Shown here: positions 1 through 9,800 of the stretch, piece after piece | How the letters are laid out: every line of letters starts with the position of its first letter | How positions within the stretch are numbered: the stretch's first letter is position 1 | Program-made: the position numbers and the translations under genes | Notes under the pieces: generated by a model | Told to the model about the DNA's origin: nothing | What the model saw: the letters and a program-made list of their open reading frames with translations, nothing else | The model's database searches: none | Source of the DNA: Streptomonospora nanhaiensis | Lineage (GTDB): Bacteria; Actinomycetota; Actinomycetes; Streptosporangiales; Streptosporangiaceae | DNA length: 64,000 nt | Assembly: GCF_026642255.1 (NCBI RefSeq) | Contig: NZ_CP113264.1 | Location: 5,332,001-5,396,000, forward strand | Direction of reading: 5' to 3'

Positions 1-628
1 GCAGCACGGCCAGGCCCTTGCGCGGTTCGTCCAGCCTGCCGAGGAAACCGAGGGAGCCGCCCTCCCCGGGCCAGCCCGGCAGGGGGTCGGCGTGCTCGAA
101 GGCCCGCACGGCGACCCCGTTGGGGATGAGCACGGCGTCCCCGCCGACGTGCTCCACCAGGGTCCGCCGGGCGGCCTCGGACACGGCGATGCGTCCGTTG
201 ATCTTCTCCGTCGCCGAGCGCAGGGCCCGGGAGCTCGCGGCCATCGCCCGCGAGCGGGGGTTGGACGTGTGGAACGTGGCGACCAGGGGGCCGTCCGCAG
301 CCCAGCACGCCAGCAGGGAGACGCTGGGCGCCGAGGGCTCGTGGACGTGCAGCACGTCGAAACCGCCCTCGGAGATCCAGCGGCGGACCCGTGTCGCCGT
401 GCGCGGACCGAAGCTGAGCCTGGCCACAGACCCGTTGTAGGGGACCGGGACCGGCCGCCCCGCGGGGACGAGGTGGTCGGGGAGCACGGCCGTCCCGGCG
501 TCGCCCACCGGGGCGAGCACCGACACCTCGTGCCCCATGCCGGTCAGGGCCTCGGCGAGGTCCCCGACATGCTGCTGCACCCCGCCCGGGACGTCCCAGG
601 CGTAGGGGCAGACCAGGCCGATCCGCAT
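1..628 (-). CDS. pimA: Phosphatidylinositol alpha-mannosyltransferase PimA, C-terminal part outside the window
   Basis: This GT4 glycosyltransferase transfers mannose from GDP-mannose to phosphatidylinositol at the inner face of the membrane, the first step of phosphatidylinositol mannoside synthesis. The translated N-terminus reads MRIGLVCPYAWDVPGGVQQH, the classic GGVQ-type acceptor loop of PimA, followed by a first Rossmann domain with HVHEPSAPS and a linker FLGRLDEPRKGL. About 209 residues are present; the family is about 370-390, so the GDP-mannose-binding half is missing. The start is the ATG 7 bases after the patA stop, with a GGTGAGG ribosome site overlapping that stop. It is the last visible gene of the hit-pgsA-patA-pimA operon, the same order as in mycobacteria. 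Confidence 0.93.
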   Translation of the reverse strand, partial: MRIGLVCPYAWDVPGGVQQHVGDLAEALTGMGHEVSVLAPVGDAGTAVLPDHLVPAGRPVPVPYNGSVARLSFGPRTATRVRRWISEGGFDVLHVHEPSAPSVSLLACWAADGPLVATFHTSNPRSRAMAASSRALRSATEKINGRIAVSEAARRTLVEHVGGDAVLIPNGVAVRAFEHADPLPGWPGEGGSLGFLGRLDEPRKGLAVL

Positions 629-635
629 GTGCGCC

Positions 636-1586
636 TCACCCGTTCCGGCGCCCGGGGGGACGGAGGTCGGCGGCCCCGGCCCCCGGGCGCCGCAGTCGGT
701 CCTGCTCGTGGTCGAGGCTGAACACCGGCTGGAGCATGTGCCAGTCCTCGGGGTGCTCGGCGATGGCGCCCTCGAAGACCCGGGCCAGCTCCTGCGCGGT
801 GGCCTGGATCCGCGCGGAGCGCGTGGGCCCCTCCGCGACGGGGATCTCGTCGTGGACGCGGATGTTCCAGTACGGGCCGTCGTACCAGAGCGAGACCGGC
901 ATGAGTGCGGCCCCGGTGTTGAGGGCGAGCGCGGCGGGCCCCGAGGGCACGCGGGCGCGCTCCCCGAAGAAGTCCACCTCCAGGCCCGTGCCGTGGATGT
1001 CGCGGTCGGCGAGCAGGCAGACCAGCCCGCCGTCCCGCAGCCGGCGCGCCAGGGTCGCGACCGTGTTGCCTCCGCCGGTCAGCGGCAGCACCTCCATCCC
1101 CAGGGACTCGCGGTAGGCCGTGAACCGCTCGAACAGGCTCTCCGGGCTCAGCCGCTGGGCGACGGTGGTCAGGGGGGTGCCCCGGAGGGTGATCCAGGCC
1201 CCGGCGTGGTCCCAGTTGCCCATGTGGGGAAGTGCGGCGACCACGCCCCGGCCCGACCCGATGTGCTTCTCCAGGACCTCGATGCCGGTGGCCCGGGTGC
1301 GGCCGAGGATGTACCGCTCGTCCATCGCCGGCAGCCGGAACATCTCGTAGTAGTAGCGCATGTAGGAGCGCATGCCCGCCCGGGACAGCGCGCGCAGCCG
1401 GGCGTCGGTGGCCCCGGGGCCGAGCAGGCGGCGCAGGTTGCGCTCCAGGCCGCGCGTCCCGCCGTCGTGGGCGCGCCAGGAGCGGTCGGCCAGGTGCCGG
1501 AAGACGGCCCGGCCCGCCCCCTCGGGGGCGCGTCGGACCAGCTCCCAGCCCGCGGAGTAGGCCAGATCGGCCCAGCGTTCGTCCAC
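636..1586 (-). CDS. patA: Phosphatidylinositol mannoside acyltransferase (LpxL/HtrB family)
   Basis: A 316-residue membrane-associated acyltransferase that acylates the mannose of phosphatidylinositol monomannoside. The sequence fits the lipid A biosynthesis acyltransferase family: an N-terminal helical region, then PHMGNWDHAGAW around residues 120-131 carrying the catalytic HxxxxD motif (H..GNWD), followed by the conserved LADRD and FFGE blocks. The function comes from position, between pgsA and pimA, because actinomycetes lack lipid A. It starts at ATG 22 bases after the pgsA stop and ends 7 bases before pimA, so translation is probably coupled. Confidence 0.92.
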   Translation of the reverse strand: MDERWADLAYSAGWELVRRAPEGAGRAVFRHLADRSWRAHDGGTRGLERNLRRLLGPGATDARLRALSRAGMRSYMRYYYEMFRLPAMDERYILGRTRATGIEVLEKHIGSGRGVVAALPHMGNWDHAGAWITLRGTPLTTVAQRLSPESLFERFTAYRESLGMEVLPLTGGGNTVATLARRLRDGGLVCLLADRDIHGTGLEVDFFGERARVPSGPAALALNTGAALMPVSLWYDGPYWNIRVHDEIPVAEGPTRSARIQATAQELARVFEGAIAEHPEDWHMLQPVFSLDHEQDRLRRPGAGAADLRPPGRRNG

Positions 1587-1607
1587 GTCGTGCTCCCCGT
1601 CCTTTCC

Positions 1608-2279
1608 TCAGGCCCCGCCGACGGTGTCGTCGGTGCCCTCCGCCGTGCCTTCCGTGCTCCGGGTGACGTCGACGTAGGAGGGGTCGTTGAGGCGGGCCCT
1701 GGTCTCGACCAGGCGCTGGAGGACCGTGAGCAGGCTCATCCCGGCGAGCAGCCACAGGCCGCCGGCCAGGACGTAGGGCACGCCGAGCTCGCTGAGCCCC
1801 ACGGCCACCAGGATGATCACCAGGCGTTCGGTGCGCTCGGCGACGCCGACGTCGCAGTTGACGCCCAGTCCCTCGGCCCGCGCCTTGATGTAGGACACCA
1901 TGAAGCCGCTGATCAGGCAGAAGAGCGTCAGTCCGGCGAGCAGCGGGTCGTCACCGTCGCCGATGAACCACCAGAGCAGCCCGGCGAGGATGGAGGCGTC
2001 GGCCACGCGGTCGAGGGTGGAGTCGAGGAAGGCTCCGAACGCGCTGCCGCTGTCGTTGGCGCGCGCCACCGCGCCGTCGAGCATGTCGAAGAGCGCGAAC
2101 ACGGTGATGACGACCGAGCCCGCGTACAGCTGGCCGCGGGGGTAGAAGTAGAGCGCGCTGATGACGACGCCGGTGGCGCCGATGATGGTCACGAGGTTCG
2201 GTGTGAGGCCGATCCGGGCGAGGCTCCGTCCGAGCGGAGCGGTGACCCGGGAGGTGATGGGGCGAAGGATTCTCAGCAT
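1608..2279 (-). CDS. pgsA: Phosphatidylinositol phosphate synthase (CDP-alcohol phosphatidyltransferase)
   Basis: A 223-residue integral membrane enzyme that joins CDP-diacylglycerol with inositol phosphate, supplying the lipid that PimA mannosylates. The full CDP-alcohol phosphotransferase signature D-x2-DG-x2-AR-x8-G-x3-D-x3-D is present and intact (DMLDGAVAR followed by GAFLDSTLDR, around residues 66-91), including the metal-binding aspartates. Several hydrophobic helices surround it. The length is normal. The C-terminal tail after about residue 200 is rich in Thr and Asp and probably cytosolic. Its place between the HIT gene and patA makes PI-phosphate rather than phosphatidylglycerol-phosphate the likely product. 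Confidence 0.93.
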   Translation of the reverse strand: MLRILRPITSRVTAPLGRSLARIGLTPNLVTIIGATGVVISALYFYPRGQLYAGSVVITVFALFDMLDGAVARANDSGSAFGAFLDSTLDRVADASILAGLLWWFIGDGDDPLLAGLTLFCLISGFMVSYIKARAEGLGVNCDVGVAERTERLVIILVAVGLSELGVPYVLAGGLWLLAGMSLLTVLQRLVETRARLNDPSYVDVTRSTEGTAEGTDDTVGGA

Positions 2280-2327
2280 GGCTTCTTGTGATCGTAGGGC
2301 GGGAACGGCCCCGGGGGTGGGAACCGC

Positions 2328-2355
2328 GTCCGGTGGGGGTGGCGCGCCACCGGAC
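2328..2355 (-). terminator. Hairpin between the HIT gene and pgsA
   Basis: Perfect 9-bp arms GTCCGGTGG (2328-2336) and CCACCGGAC (2347-2355) with a 10-base GC-rich loop lie in the 160-base gap between the HIT stop and the pgsA start. There is no T-run. It may be a partial terminator or an mRNA-processing hairpin that sets relative expression within the operon. Confidence 0.4.
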
Positions 2356-2439
2356 CGCCCGGTGCCGGGCCGGGGGCGGCGCCGCGGCCGTGCGTTGTCG
2401 CGGCCCTGGGGCCGCCGCGCGGTCGGTGCTCGGGGCTGT

Positions 2440-3012
2440 CTAGTCGCGGGGCCAGTGGTCGGCCAGCTTCTCCCGGGTCTGCTCCAGCATCTCGGGCAGC
2501 ACCTTGGTGCGGCCGACGACGGGCATGAAGTTGGCGTCGCCGCCCCAGCGCGGAACGATGTGCTGGTGCAGGTGGGCGGCGATGCCCGCGCCCGCCGCGG
2601 TGCCGAGGTTCATGCCGACGTTGAAGCCCTGCGGCCGGTAGGCCGCGGTGAGGGCGCGGATGCCGGCGCGGGTGAGCGCGGCGACGTCCGCGGTCTCGTC
2701 CTCGTCCAGGCCGGTGTACTCCGAGACGTGGCGGTAGGGGCACACCATCAGGTGGCCGCTGTTGTACGGGTAGAGGTTGAGGACCGCGTAGGCGCTCTTG
2801 CCGCGGGCGACCACGAGTCCTTCGGGGTCCGTGAGCGCCGGGGCGCGGCAGAAGGGGCAGCCGTCCTCGGGGCGGGAGCCGGTGGGCTTGCCCTCGCCCT
2901 TGATGTAGGCCATCCGGTGCGGGGTCCACAGGCGGTCCCAGCCGTCGGGGGAACCGGTTCCCGCTCCGGGGGCGTCCCACTGGTCGTCCCGCCCGTCCTC
3001 GGCACCGTTCAT
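2440..3012 (-). CDS. HIT-family nucleotide hydrolase/phosphorylase (Ap4A phosphorylase-like)
   Basis: A 190-residue cytosolic histidine-triad protein. The catalytic triad motif HLHQHIV is at about residues 147-153, and a CPFC pair at about residues 50-53 looks like the zinc-binding half-site of the long HIT proteins. Homologues next to pgsA in mycobacteria (the Rv2613c type) are described as Ap4A phosphorylases. I chose the ATG at 3012, giving MNGAEDG. An in-frame ATG at 3060 has no ribosome site. The order HIT-pgsA-patA-pimA is conserved, but thrS, which precedes it in mycobacteria, is replaced here by a DUF885 gene. Confidence 0.88.
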   Translation of the reverse strand: MNGAEDGRDDQWDAPGAGTGSPDGWDRLWTPHRMAYIKGEGKPTGSRPEDGCPFCRAPALTDPEGLVVARGKSAYAVLNLYPYNSGHLMVCPYRHVSEYTGLDEDETADVAALTRAGIRALTAAYRPQGFNVGMNLGTAAGAGIAAHLHQHIVPRWGGDANFMPVVGRTKVLPEMLEQTREKLADHWPRD

Positions 3013-3207
3013 GGGTCGTCCGTTTCCGTCGCCTGACCGTACTCTCCGCGTCCCCAGCATAGGAGGGCCCGCGCGCGGGCGTGCCGCCGTGCCGCGGGGC
3101 GGCGGCCTCCCCGGGAGGCGCCCCGGCCCGCCCGGTTCGCGGCCCCGGTCGCGTTCCCGGACCGGCGGGAGGGGCCGTGTCCTGCCCGTCCTCCCCGGCC
3201 CGGGCCC

Positions 3208-4947
3208 CTACAGCCCGAGCAGCGTGCGCAGGTGGCGCGGGGGCGGGGAGCCGTGGGCGAGCATCGCGTCGTGCCGCTCGCGCTCGCTGAGCGAGGGGCG
3301 CGCGGCGGCGAGGTCCCGGGCGATGTCGGACACCTCCGCGTAGCCCACGTAGTAGGTGGACAGCTGCGCGCTGGTGAGCTGGGCCCGGCGCCACTTGCCC
3401 ACCGCCTCGCCCTCCTCCTGGTGGCCCCGCCGCGTCAGCAGGGAGATCGCCTCGGCCTCGGCCAGGTCGCCCGTGTGCAGGCGCACGTCCAGGATCGCGT
3501 TGAGGATCATCCGCAGGCGCATCTTGAGCTGCACCAGGCGCAGGGCCAGGTTCTCCCGGGGGTCCTCGGCCCAGCCGTGCCGGGCGAGGAGCTCCTCCGC
3601 GTAGACCGCCCACCCCTCGATGAAGGTGCCGCTCCACAGGACGTTGCCGACCCGGGTGCCGCCGGTGTGGCGCGCCGCGTGGGCGAGCTGGAGCGCGTGG
3701 CCCGGCACCGCCTCGTGGACCATGAGGTTGCGCAGCATGCTCGCGTTGTACTCGCGGAAGAACGACGCCCGGCGCTCGGCCGGCCAGTCGGCGGGCGGCG
3801 GGGCGACCGCCACCAGCGTCGGCCGCTCCAGGACCGCGGGGTCCAGCGGGGTGGGGACGACCGCGCCGAAGGCGTCCCTGGAGGGGGGCGCGGGGAGGCG
3901 GGCGGGCGGGTCGCAGTAGGCCACGGCCACGCCCCTGCGCGACTCGGGCATCGGGATGATCCGGACGGGGTCGTCGTACACCGTCACCAGGTCGAGCCCG
4001 CGCACACGCCCGTCGAGGTGCATGAGCGCGTCGGCGCAGGCCGGGCGCACGGTGTCGGCGTCCGTGGCGTTCTCCGCGGCGAGCGCCGCCAGCACGTCCG
4101 CCACCTGGCCCTCGCGGCGGGGCCGGCCCTCGTACTCGGCGGCCGCCTCGGCGATCGCCTCCTCCGTGGCCAGCAGGTCGCTCTCGGCGCGCACCAGGAG
4201 CGCGTCGGGCGACAGCTCGGAGTCGAGCGTGTACCAGAGCTGGGCGGCGAAGTCCCGGGCGCCCAGCCGCGGGTCCGCGGTGGCCCCCTCCATCCGGCCG
4301 CGGAGCCAGTCCGCGTACTCCTCCACCGCGGCCAGGGCTGCCAGGCGCTCCGGTTCGAGCCGGGAGGGCGCCGACGGCTCCTGTGCGGCCAGCGCGGGCA
4401 CGCCCGAGGCCAGCATGGCCCTGGCCCCGTCGAGCTGCGCCAGGGCCGTCTCGACGTGCACACGGGGCATGCCCGGTCCCTCGGACAGGCGGGCGCGCGC
4501 GGTGGCGAGGTAGTCGGGCAGCGCGGCGCAGCGCGAGGCCAGGGCGGCCAGGCGCTCGGAAAGGGGGAGGGTGTCGCGCTCCAGGAGGGCGTAGAGGGCC
4601 TCTCCCGGCGAGTACAGGAGCGGGTCCCACGTGCGGGGCCGCAGCTCGGTGGTGTGCCACAGGTCCGCGCTGATCCTCGACCGCAGGACCTCCAGGTCGA
4701 CCAGGTCGCCCGCGGGGACGAGGTCGCCGTCGATCTCGTCCAGGGAGCCGAGGGCGTCGGTGAGCACCGCGACGCGGTGCGCGTCGGCCTGCGCCGACAG
4801 GTCGGAGAGGCGGGCCGCGCCCCGGGGGTCGCCCAGGTCGAGCGCCCACTCGGGGGCGTCGTCGAGAAGGAAGTCGAGCACCCGCTCGGCCACCTCGCGG
4901 AACCGCCGTGTCATCGCCTCTGCGCCGGGCTGGGAGGAAGAGCTCAT
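3208..4947 (-). CDS. DUF885 family protein (predicted zinc metallopeptidase-like)
   Basis: A 579-residue soluble protein of the DUF885 family. The diagnostic motif HEAVPGH, near residue 410, holds the two histidines and glutamate expected of a gluzincin-like site. Downstream EGWAVYAEEL supplies the third family block, with a possible glutamate ligand. Members are annotated as predicted peptidases with no agreed substrate. No signal peptide or membrane segment is visible, so it is probably cytosolic. I used the ATG at 4947 (MSSSSQ); the frame stays open further upstream, but that part reads as low-complexity Pro/Arg without a ribosome site. It lies between the HIT gene and the conservon, separated from the latter by a terminator. 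Confidence 0.85.
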   Translation of the reverse strand: MSSSSQPGAEAMTRRFREVAERVLDFLLDDAPEWALDLGDPRGAARLSDLSAQADAHRVAVLTDALGSLDEIDGDLVPAGDLVDLEVLRSRISADLWHTTELRPRTWDPLLYSPGEALYALLERDTLPLSERLAALASRCAALPDYLATARARLSEGPGMPRVHVETALAQLDGARAMLASGVPALAAQEPSAPSRLEPERLAALAAVEEYADWLRGRMEGATADPRLGARDFAAQLWYTLDSELSPDALLVRAESDLLATEEAIAEAAAEYEGRPRREGQVADVLAALAAENATDADTVRPACADALMHLDGRVRGLDLVTVYDDPVRIIPMPESRRGVAVAYCDPPARLPAPPSRDAFGAVVPTPLDPAVLERPTLVAVAPPPADWPAERRASFFREYNASMLRNLMVHEAVPGHALQLAHAARHTGGTRVGNVLWSGTFIEGWAVYAEELLARHGWAEDPRENLALRLVQLKMRLRMILNAILDVRLHTGDLAEAEAISLLTRRGHQEEGEAVGKWRRAQLTSAQLSTYYVGYAEVSDIARDLAAARPSLSERERHDAMLAHGSPPPRHLRTLLGL

Positions 4948-4970
4948 CCCGCCATGATGCCAGCACGGAC

Positions 4971-4999
4971 GCCCGGTTCCCGCGTCGCGGGAACCGGGC
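4971..4999 (-). terminator. Terminator of the conservon operon
   Basis: Perfect 14-bp arms GCCCGGTTCCCGCG (4971-4984) and CGCGGGAACCGGGC (4986-4999) with a single central base lie about 50 bases after the cvnD stop. This is the strongest hairpin between cvnD and the DUF885 gene. Confidence 0.75.
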
Positions 5000-5047
5000 C
5001 GTGCTCTGTGCGGGACCCCGGCCCGGGTTGGCCCAGAAGCCTGCGGG

Positions 5048-5641
5048 CTAACGCCAGGAGTTCTGACCGCCCGTGGAAGTGGGCTGTCCTGCGGCGCCCT
5101 CGGGGTCCCCCACCGTGATGGCGTGCTCGACGAGGGTGATGAGCGTCGACTTGGTGGAGGCCTTGTCACGGGCGTCCACCTGGACGATGGGGATCTCCGG
5201 GCTGAGCGTCAGAGCGTCCCGGACCTCGTCCGCGGCGTGGGGGTAGTAGCCGTCGAAGCCGTTGATCCCCACGATGAACGGCAGGCGCGCCTCCTCGAAG
5301 TAGTCGATCGCCGGGAAGCAGTCCGCCAGGCGGCGGGTGTCCACCAGCACGACGGCGCCGATCGCACCCTTGACCAGGTCGTCCCACATGAACCAGAACC
5401 GGTGCTGTCCGGGTGTGCCGAACAGGTACAGGATCAGGTCGGAGTCGAGGGAGACGCGGCCGAAGTCCATCGCCACGGTGGTGGTCTGCTTGTCCGGCGT
5501 CTTGGCGAGGTCGTCCACCCCGACGCTGGCGCTGGTCATGACCGCCTCGGTGGTCAGCGGCACGATCTCGGAGACGGAGCCAACGAATGTCGTCTTCCCG
5601 ACACCGAAGCCCCCGGCGACGACGATCTTGACCGACGTCAT
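5048..5641 (-). CDS. cvnD: Conservon GTP-binding protein CvnD (MglA/Ras-like small GTPase)
   Basis: A 197-residue P-loop GTPase. The Walker A motif GGFGVGKTT is at residues 10-18. The switch II region LFGTPGQHRFWFMW carries the G3-like TPGQ motif of MglA/SAR-type GTPases, and VDARD with INGFDG near residue 125 serves base recognition (NGFD in place of NKxD). In Streptomyces conservons this GTPase forms a membrane-associated complex with CvnA, CvnB and CvnC that is compared with a eukaryotic G-protein signalling assembly. It starts at the ATG at 5641, 34 bases after cvnC, and is the last gene of the operon. Confidence 0.93.
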   Translation of the reverse strand: MTSVKIVVAGGFGVGKTTFVGSVSEIVPLTTEAVMTSASVGVDDLAKTPDKQTTTVAMDFGRVSLDSDLILYLFGTPGQHRFWFMWDDLVKGAIGAVVLVDTRRLADCFPAIDYFEEARLPFIVGINGFDGYYPHAADEVRDALTLSPEIPIVQVDARDKASTKSTLITLVEHAITVGDPEGAAGQPTSTGGQNSWR

Positions 5642-5675
5642 CGCGTTCCCCCCAGCACCGCCTTCCTCGGCTGGG

Positions 5676-6170
5676 CTAGAGCTTGCGAAGTCCACTGAGC
5701 ACCCTTTCAAGCAGGTTGGTGTTGGGACGGGCTTCGTTGTTGAGCGAGGACCTGATCTGGACCAGTCCCTGCTCGGACATGTCCGCCACAAGCACCCGCG
5801 CCACGCCGAGCGGCATCCGCAGCAGCGCGGAGATCTCCGCCACGGAACGCCATTCCCGGCACAGGTCGCTGATCGCCTGCCATTCGGGCGTCAGCGTCCC
5901 AGACTCGTTACGGGCCGCGGCGGTCGCCGAGATCAGAGCTTCCAGGGGAAGCTGCGACTTCGGCTTGGTGCGTCCCTTGGTGACCGCGTAGGGGCGGACC
6001 AGAGAACTGGGCGCGCTCCCCGCCGCGGGTCGTTGTTCGTACTGTTGTTGGATTGGTCGAGGAACATCTCCGCCGCCCGGCACGGCCGGCGTCCCCCCGG
6101 TGGGGGGTCCGCCCGGCTGTTGTCCGAACCACGAGGCGCTCCCGGCATCTCTACTGTGAGGTGCCACCAC
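5676..6170 (-). CDS. cvnC: Conservon DUF742 protein CvnC
   Basis: A 164-residue DUF742 protein. The first 50 residues are Pro/Gly/Gln-rich and probably disordered. LVRPYAVTKGRT, near residue 57, opens the conserved domain, a winged-helix-like fold with WRSVAEISALLRMPLGVARVLV and a C-terminal LLERVLSGLRKL helix. The start is GTG at 6170, with AGGAGGAA a few bases upstream on the coding strand. In conservons CvnC works with CvnB to link the sensor CvnA to the GTPase CvnD. It is tightly packed between cvnB (20 bases) and cvnD (34 bases). Confidence 0.92.
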   Translation of the reverse strand: MVAPHSRDAGSASWFGQQPGGPPTGGTPAVPGGGDVPRPIQQQYEQRPAAGSAPSSLVRPYAVTKGRTKPKSQLPLEALISATAAARNESGTLTPEWQAISDLCREWRSVAEISALLRMPLGVARVLVADMSEQGLVQIRSSLNNEARPNTNLLERVLSGLRKL

Positions 6171-6190
6171 TTCCTCCTGTCGGTGGTGGA

Positions 6191-6592
6191 TCAGTGGATT
6201 CCCGAGGTGCGCGCCGTTGGTGTCAGCGCCCGCCCCGCCCGCTCGACGAGCAGGGTCATCTCGTACGCGACCAGGCCGAGGTCGCTCTCCGCCGCCGCCA
6301 GGACCGCGAGGCAGGAGCCGTCGCTGATGGCCATGATGAGCATCAGCCCCCGCTCCATCTCCACCACGGTCTGGGCGACCGCCCCACCTTCGAACACCCG
6401 GGCCGCGCCCTGCGTCAGGCTCGACAGACCGGAGGCGATCGCCGCCAGCTGGTCGGCCCTGTCAGCCGGGAACCCCGCCGACGAGGCCAACGGAAGGCCG
6501 TCTGAGGAGACGACGATCGCGTGGGCGACGTCAGGGACCCGGTCGGCAAAGTCAGTGATCAACCAGTTGAGTTCATTCACCTGTCGACTCAT
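6191..6592 (-). CDS. cvnB: Conservon roadblock/LC7 protein CvnB
   Basis: A 133-residue Roadblock/LC7 domain protein covering the entire chain (MSRQVNELNWLITDFADRVP at the N-terminus, then VVSSDGLPLASS). Roadblock proteins act as dimeric partners and GTPase-activating components for MglA-like GTPases, so CvnB probably controls CvnD. The length is standard. It begins 232 bases after the cvnA stop; a hairpin in that gap suggests that cvnBCD can be expressed apart from cvnA. Confidence 0.93.
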   Translation of the reverse strand: MSRQVNELNWLITDFADRVPDVAHAIVVSSDGLPLASSAGFPADRADQLAAIASGLSSLTQGAARVFEGGAVAQTVVEMERGLMLIMAISDGSCLAVLAAAESDLGLVAYEMTLLVERAGRALTPTARTSGIH

Positions 6593-6677
6593 CTGATCTC
6601 CTGTCCAATTCGCCGGCTTGGTCTCTCGGCACTGCTACCGCCGGCACGGCATGTGACAGCACTGCCTCTAGGAACTG

Positions 6678-6705
6678 CCCGGCCCCTCCCGTGGGGGTGG
6701 CCGGG
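6678..6705 (-). terminator. Hairpin between cvnA and cvnB
   Basis: Arms CCCGGCCCCTCCC (6678-6690) and GGGGGTGGCCGGG (6693-6705) pair over 13 positions with one mismatch and one G-T wobble around a tiny loop. It sits in the 232-base gap after cvnA and before cvnB. It could partly terminate cvnA transcripts or stabilise the cvnBCD message. There is no T-run. Confidence 0.5.
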
Positions 6706-6824
6706 AGTCTGGTGTTCTGCTCTGGTCAAGCCGTGGGTGCGGCGCGTCCGAGAAGCTCGGTAGATGCTATTGCATCCGGCTTCCCCGAATAAGGGGGACC
6801 CCGTCCCACCAGGTTGCACTGGGG

Positions 6825-9800
6825 TCACTCCTCCGTACCTTCGCCGAGCTGGTTCCGGCCGTCGCGGACACCCTTCTGGAAACCAGAGAAGCGGTTTCGG
6901 ACACGGTCCGCACTACGAGTGGGCATCTGCTTGAAGTTCTCCGGCTTGGGGGCTGTTCCTGGGACAAGGTTTGCCTTGGGAACCCGTTTTGGCAAGCCCG
7001 ACGTGGTGAGGCCGCCCGCGAGCGGCTCGGCTGCGGTGCGCGCGGCCTTCCAGCCGCGGTCGGCCGCGGAGTTCCACTCCTGCTCGGAACGGGTGTCCTG
7101 ACCGTTCGCCGCGGGCTGGGGGCGCTGGGCCGACCGGGTCGGCTGCGCCCGGCGGTCCTGGTTCGGGTCGACCTGCTGGATCGGACCGGTCTCGGTCGTG
7201 TCCACGGTGGGCCCGCCTGTGCGGCGCTTGAACCAGTTGGACTCGATCGCGTCGAAGATCGGCAGCGAGTCGTTGTCCTCGCCCGACGGGCTCGGCGGCA
7301 CGACGGTGTTGTTCGGCCCCTGGGTCCCTCCGTAGCGGCGGGAGAGGTAGGCGGTGGAGCCGTAGCCCTCGCGCGTGTCGCCGCCGCCCGAGCGCCAGTT
7401 CCCGGTCTCGTTGGACGAGGGGGCCTGGGGCTGCTGGGTTCCGGCGTTCCAGTCGGAGGCGACGGCCGGGAAGGTCTCGGTGTCGTCCCCTCGCGCCGGG
7501 GCCGCAGGGCGCTCGTGGGCCCCCGCGTCGCGGCCCGCGCCCTCGTCCCTGCCGAAGACGCTCCGTTCGGACTGTCCGCCGCTCTGCGACGCCGACCCGG
7601 TGTTGCCGAAGGCGTCGTAGGAGTCGGCGGCCCCGGCCGGGCGCCGGAAGGCGCTGGTGTCGGTGACGGGACGGCGGAAGGACCCGGTGTCGGCGGGACG
7701 GCCGAACGCTCCGGTGTCGGAGGAGCGGTCGGCGGACCCGTTGTCGCGGAAGGGCGAGTCGCTCCCCGCGTCGGAGCGGGGGGCCGGGTCGAAGAGGCTG
7801 CGTCCGCCGGTCTCCGGCTTCGGGCCCCGGTCGTCGTCCTCGGGCGTGTCGTAGGGGTCCACGACCGGTCGGCCGTTGGCGCCGGCGTCCGCCCCGGTGG
7901 TCCCGGAGCCCTTGGCGGTGCCCCAGACGTCGGAGCCGCTGCTCTGCCAGAGGTCCTGGCCGCTGGGCGGGTGCTCGTCGGAGCGGACGGTGCCGGGCTG
8001 GCGCTTGGGCAGTCCGCCGAAGTCGCCCGCGCCGGAGTCGGCCCCCTGGGTCTGCCAGGGGTCGCCGGGCTCGCTCGCCGCCGGGCTGGAGGCGAAGGCC
8101 GCCTGGGCGTCGGCGAAGGTGTCCGGCGCCCCGGAGGTGAGCTCGGGCCGGCTGTCGGCCACGCCCAGGGCGTGCTGCCCCTCGACGGGGGTGATCAGCA
8201 GGTCCGGCGGGAAGGTGACGTGGGCGGTGGTACCGCCGCCGTGCGCCTCCTCGAGACTGAGCTTGACGCCGTGGCGGTGGGCCAGGCGGGAGACCACGAA
8301 CAGGCCCATGCGGCGCGAGACGGCGACGTCGATGACCGGCGGGGCGGCCAGGCGGGCGTTGATCGCCGCCAGGTCCTCCGGGGCCATGCCGATGCCGCTG
8401 TCGGTGACGTCGACCTGCACGCCGCCGTTGTCGAGGGTCTTGGCGCTGACCAGGACCTCGGTGTCGTGCGGGGAGAACGAGGTGGCGTTCTCCACCAGCT
8501 CGGCGACGAGGTGGATGACGTCGTTGACGGGGCGGCCGAGCACCGAGATGTGGGAGGGGGCGCGCACGTTGACGCGCTCGTACTGCTCGACCTCGGAGAC
8601 CGCGCCGCGCAGGACGTCGACCAGCGGGACGGGCTGGGCCCACTTGCGGGTGTTGTCCTGACCGGAGAGGACCAGCAGGTTCTCGTTGTTGCGGCGCATG
8701 CGCGTGGCGAGGTGGTCCAGCTGGAACAGGTCGGAGAGCCGGTCGGAGTCCTGCTCGGACTGCTCCAGGCCGTCGATCAGGCGCAGCTGCCGCTCCACCA
8801 GGGTCTGGCTCCGGCGGGACAGGTTGACGAACATCGCGTTGACGTTGCTGCGCAGGGCCGCCTCGTCGGAGGCCAGGGTCAGGGCCACGCGGTGGACGTC
8901 GTCGAAGGCGCGGGCGACCTCGCCGATCTCGTCGTTGCTCTCGACCTCGATCGGGGTGACCTTGACCGCCTCGGGGACCGAGCCGGCCTCCTGCATCCGG
9001 TTGATCGCGTCGGGCAGGTCGCGCTCGGCGACCCGGCGGGCGCCGTCCTCCAGGGTGCGCAGCGGGCGCACCAGGGAGCGGACCACCAGGGAGGTGAGGA
9101 CGAAGACGGCGAGAAGCACCAGGGCGACGACGAGGAGGTCGGTGAGGGCGCGCATCATGGCGCCGGCCCGCAGGTCGTTGGCCTCGGCGGCGATGCCCTC
9201 GGCGATCTCCTCCTCGACCGTCTGGAGGCGCTCCAGCGCGACGTCGGCGATGTCCTTGTACGCGTCGGGGCCGTCGTTGGCGGTCACACCGGTCAGCGGG
9301 TCGTCGCGCTCGGCGCGGTACATGACGCGCATGCGCATGGTGGAGACCTGGCTGACCTCCAGGCCGGTGAAGTGCTCGTCGAAGACGGCGCGCTGCTCGG
9401 TGGAGGCGGCCTGGACGAAGTTCGAGATCTCGTTCTCGTAGCGGGCGCGGCTGGAGTCGATGGCCTCGGAGATGCCGCCGGTCATCGAGTCGCGGGCCAG
9501 CGAGTGGCTCATCAGCGCCGTCTCGTACGAGAGCTGGTCGCGCGCGTTGGAGAGCGCGGTGAGCGTCCGGACGCTCTCGCGCAGGGCGGTGTCGCCGGTG
9601 TCGTCCGCGATCGTCTGGTTGAACTCGGTCAGCGCGCGGGAGACGGTGCGGTACTTGGTGACGACGGGGAGGACCGTGATGCGGGTCTCGTCGACCTCGG
9701 TGCGCAGGGCGTCCAGGGTCGCGATCTGGCTCCGCATGCCGGTGAGCCGGTTGTTGGCGAGGGAGCCCTCGACCTCGCCGATGTCGTCGAGCCGGGCCGT

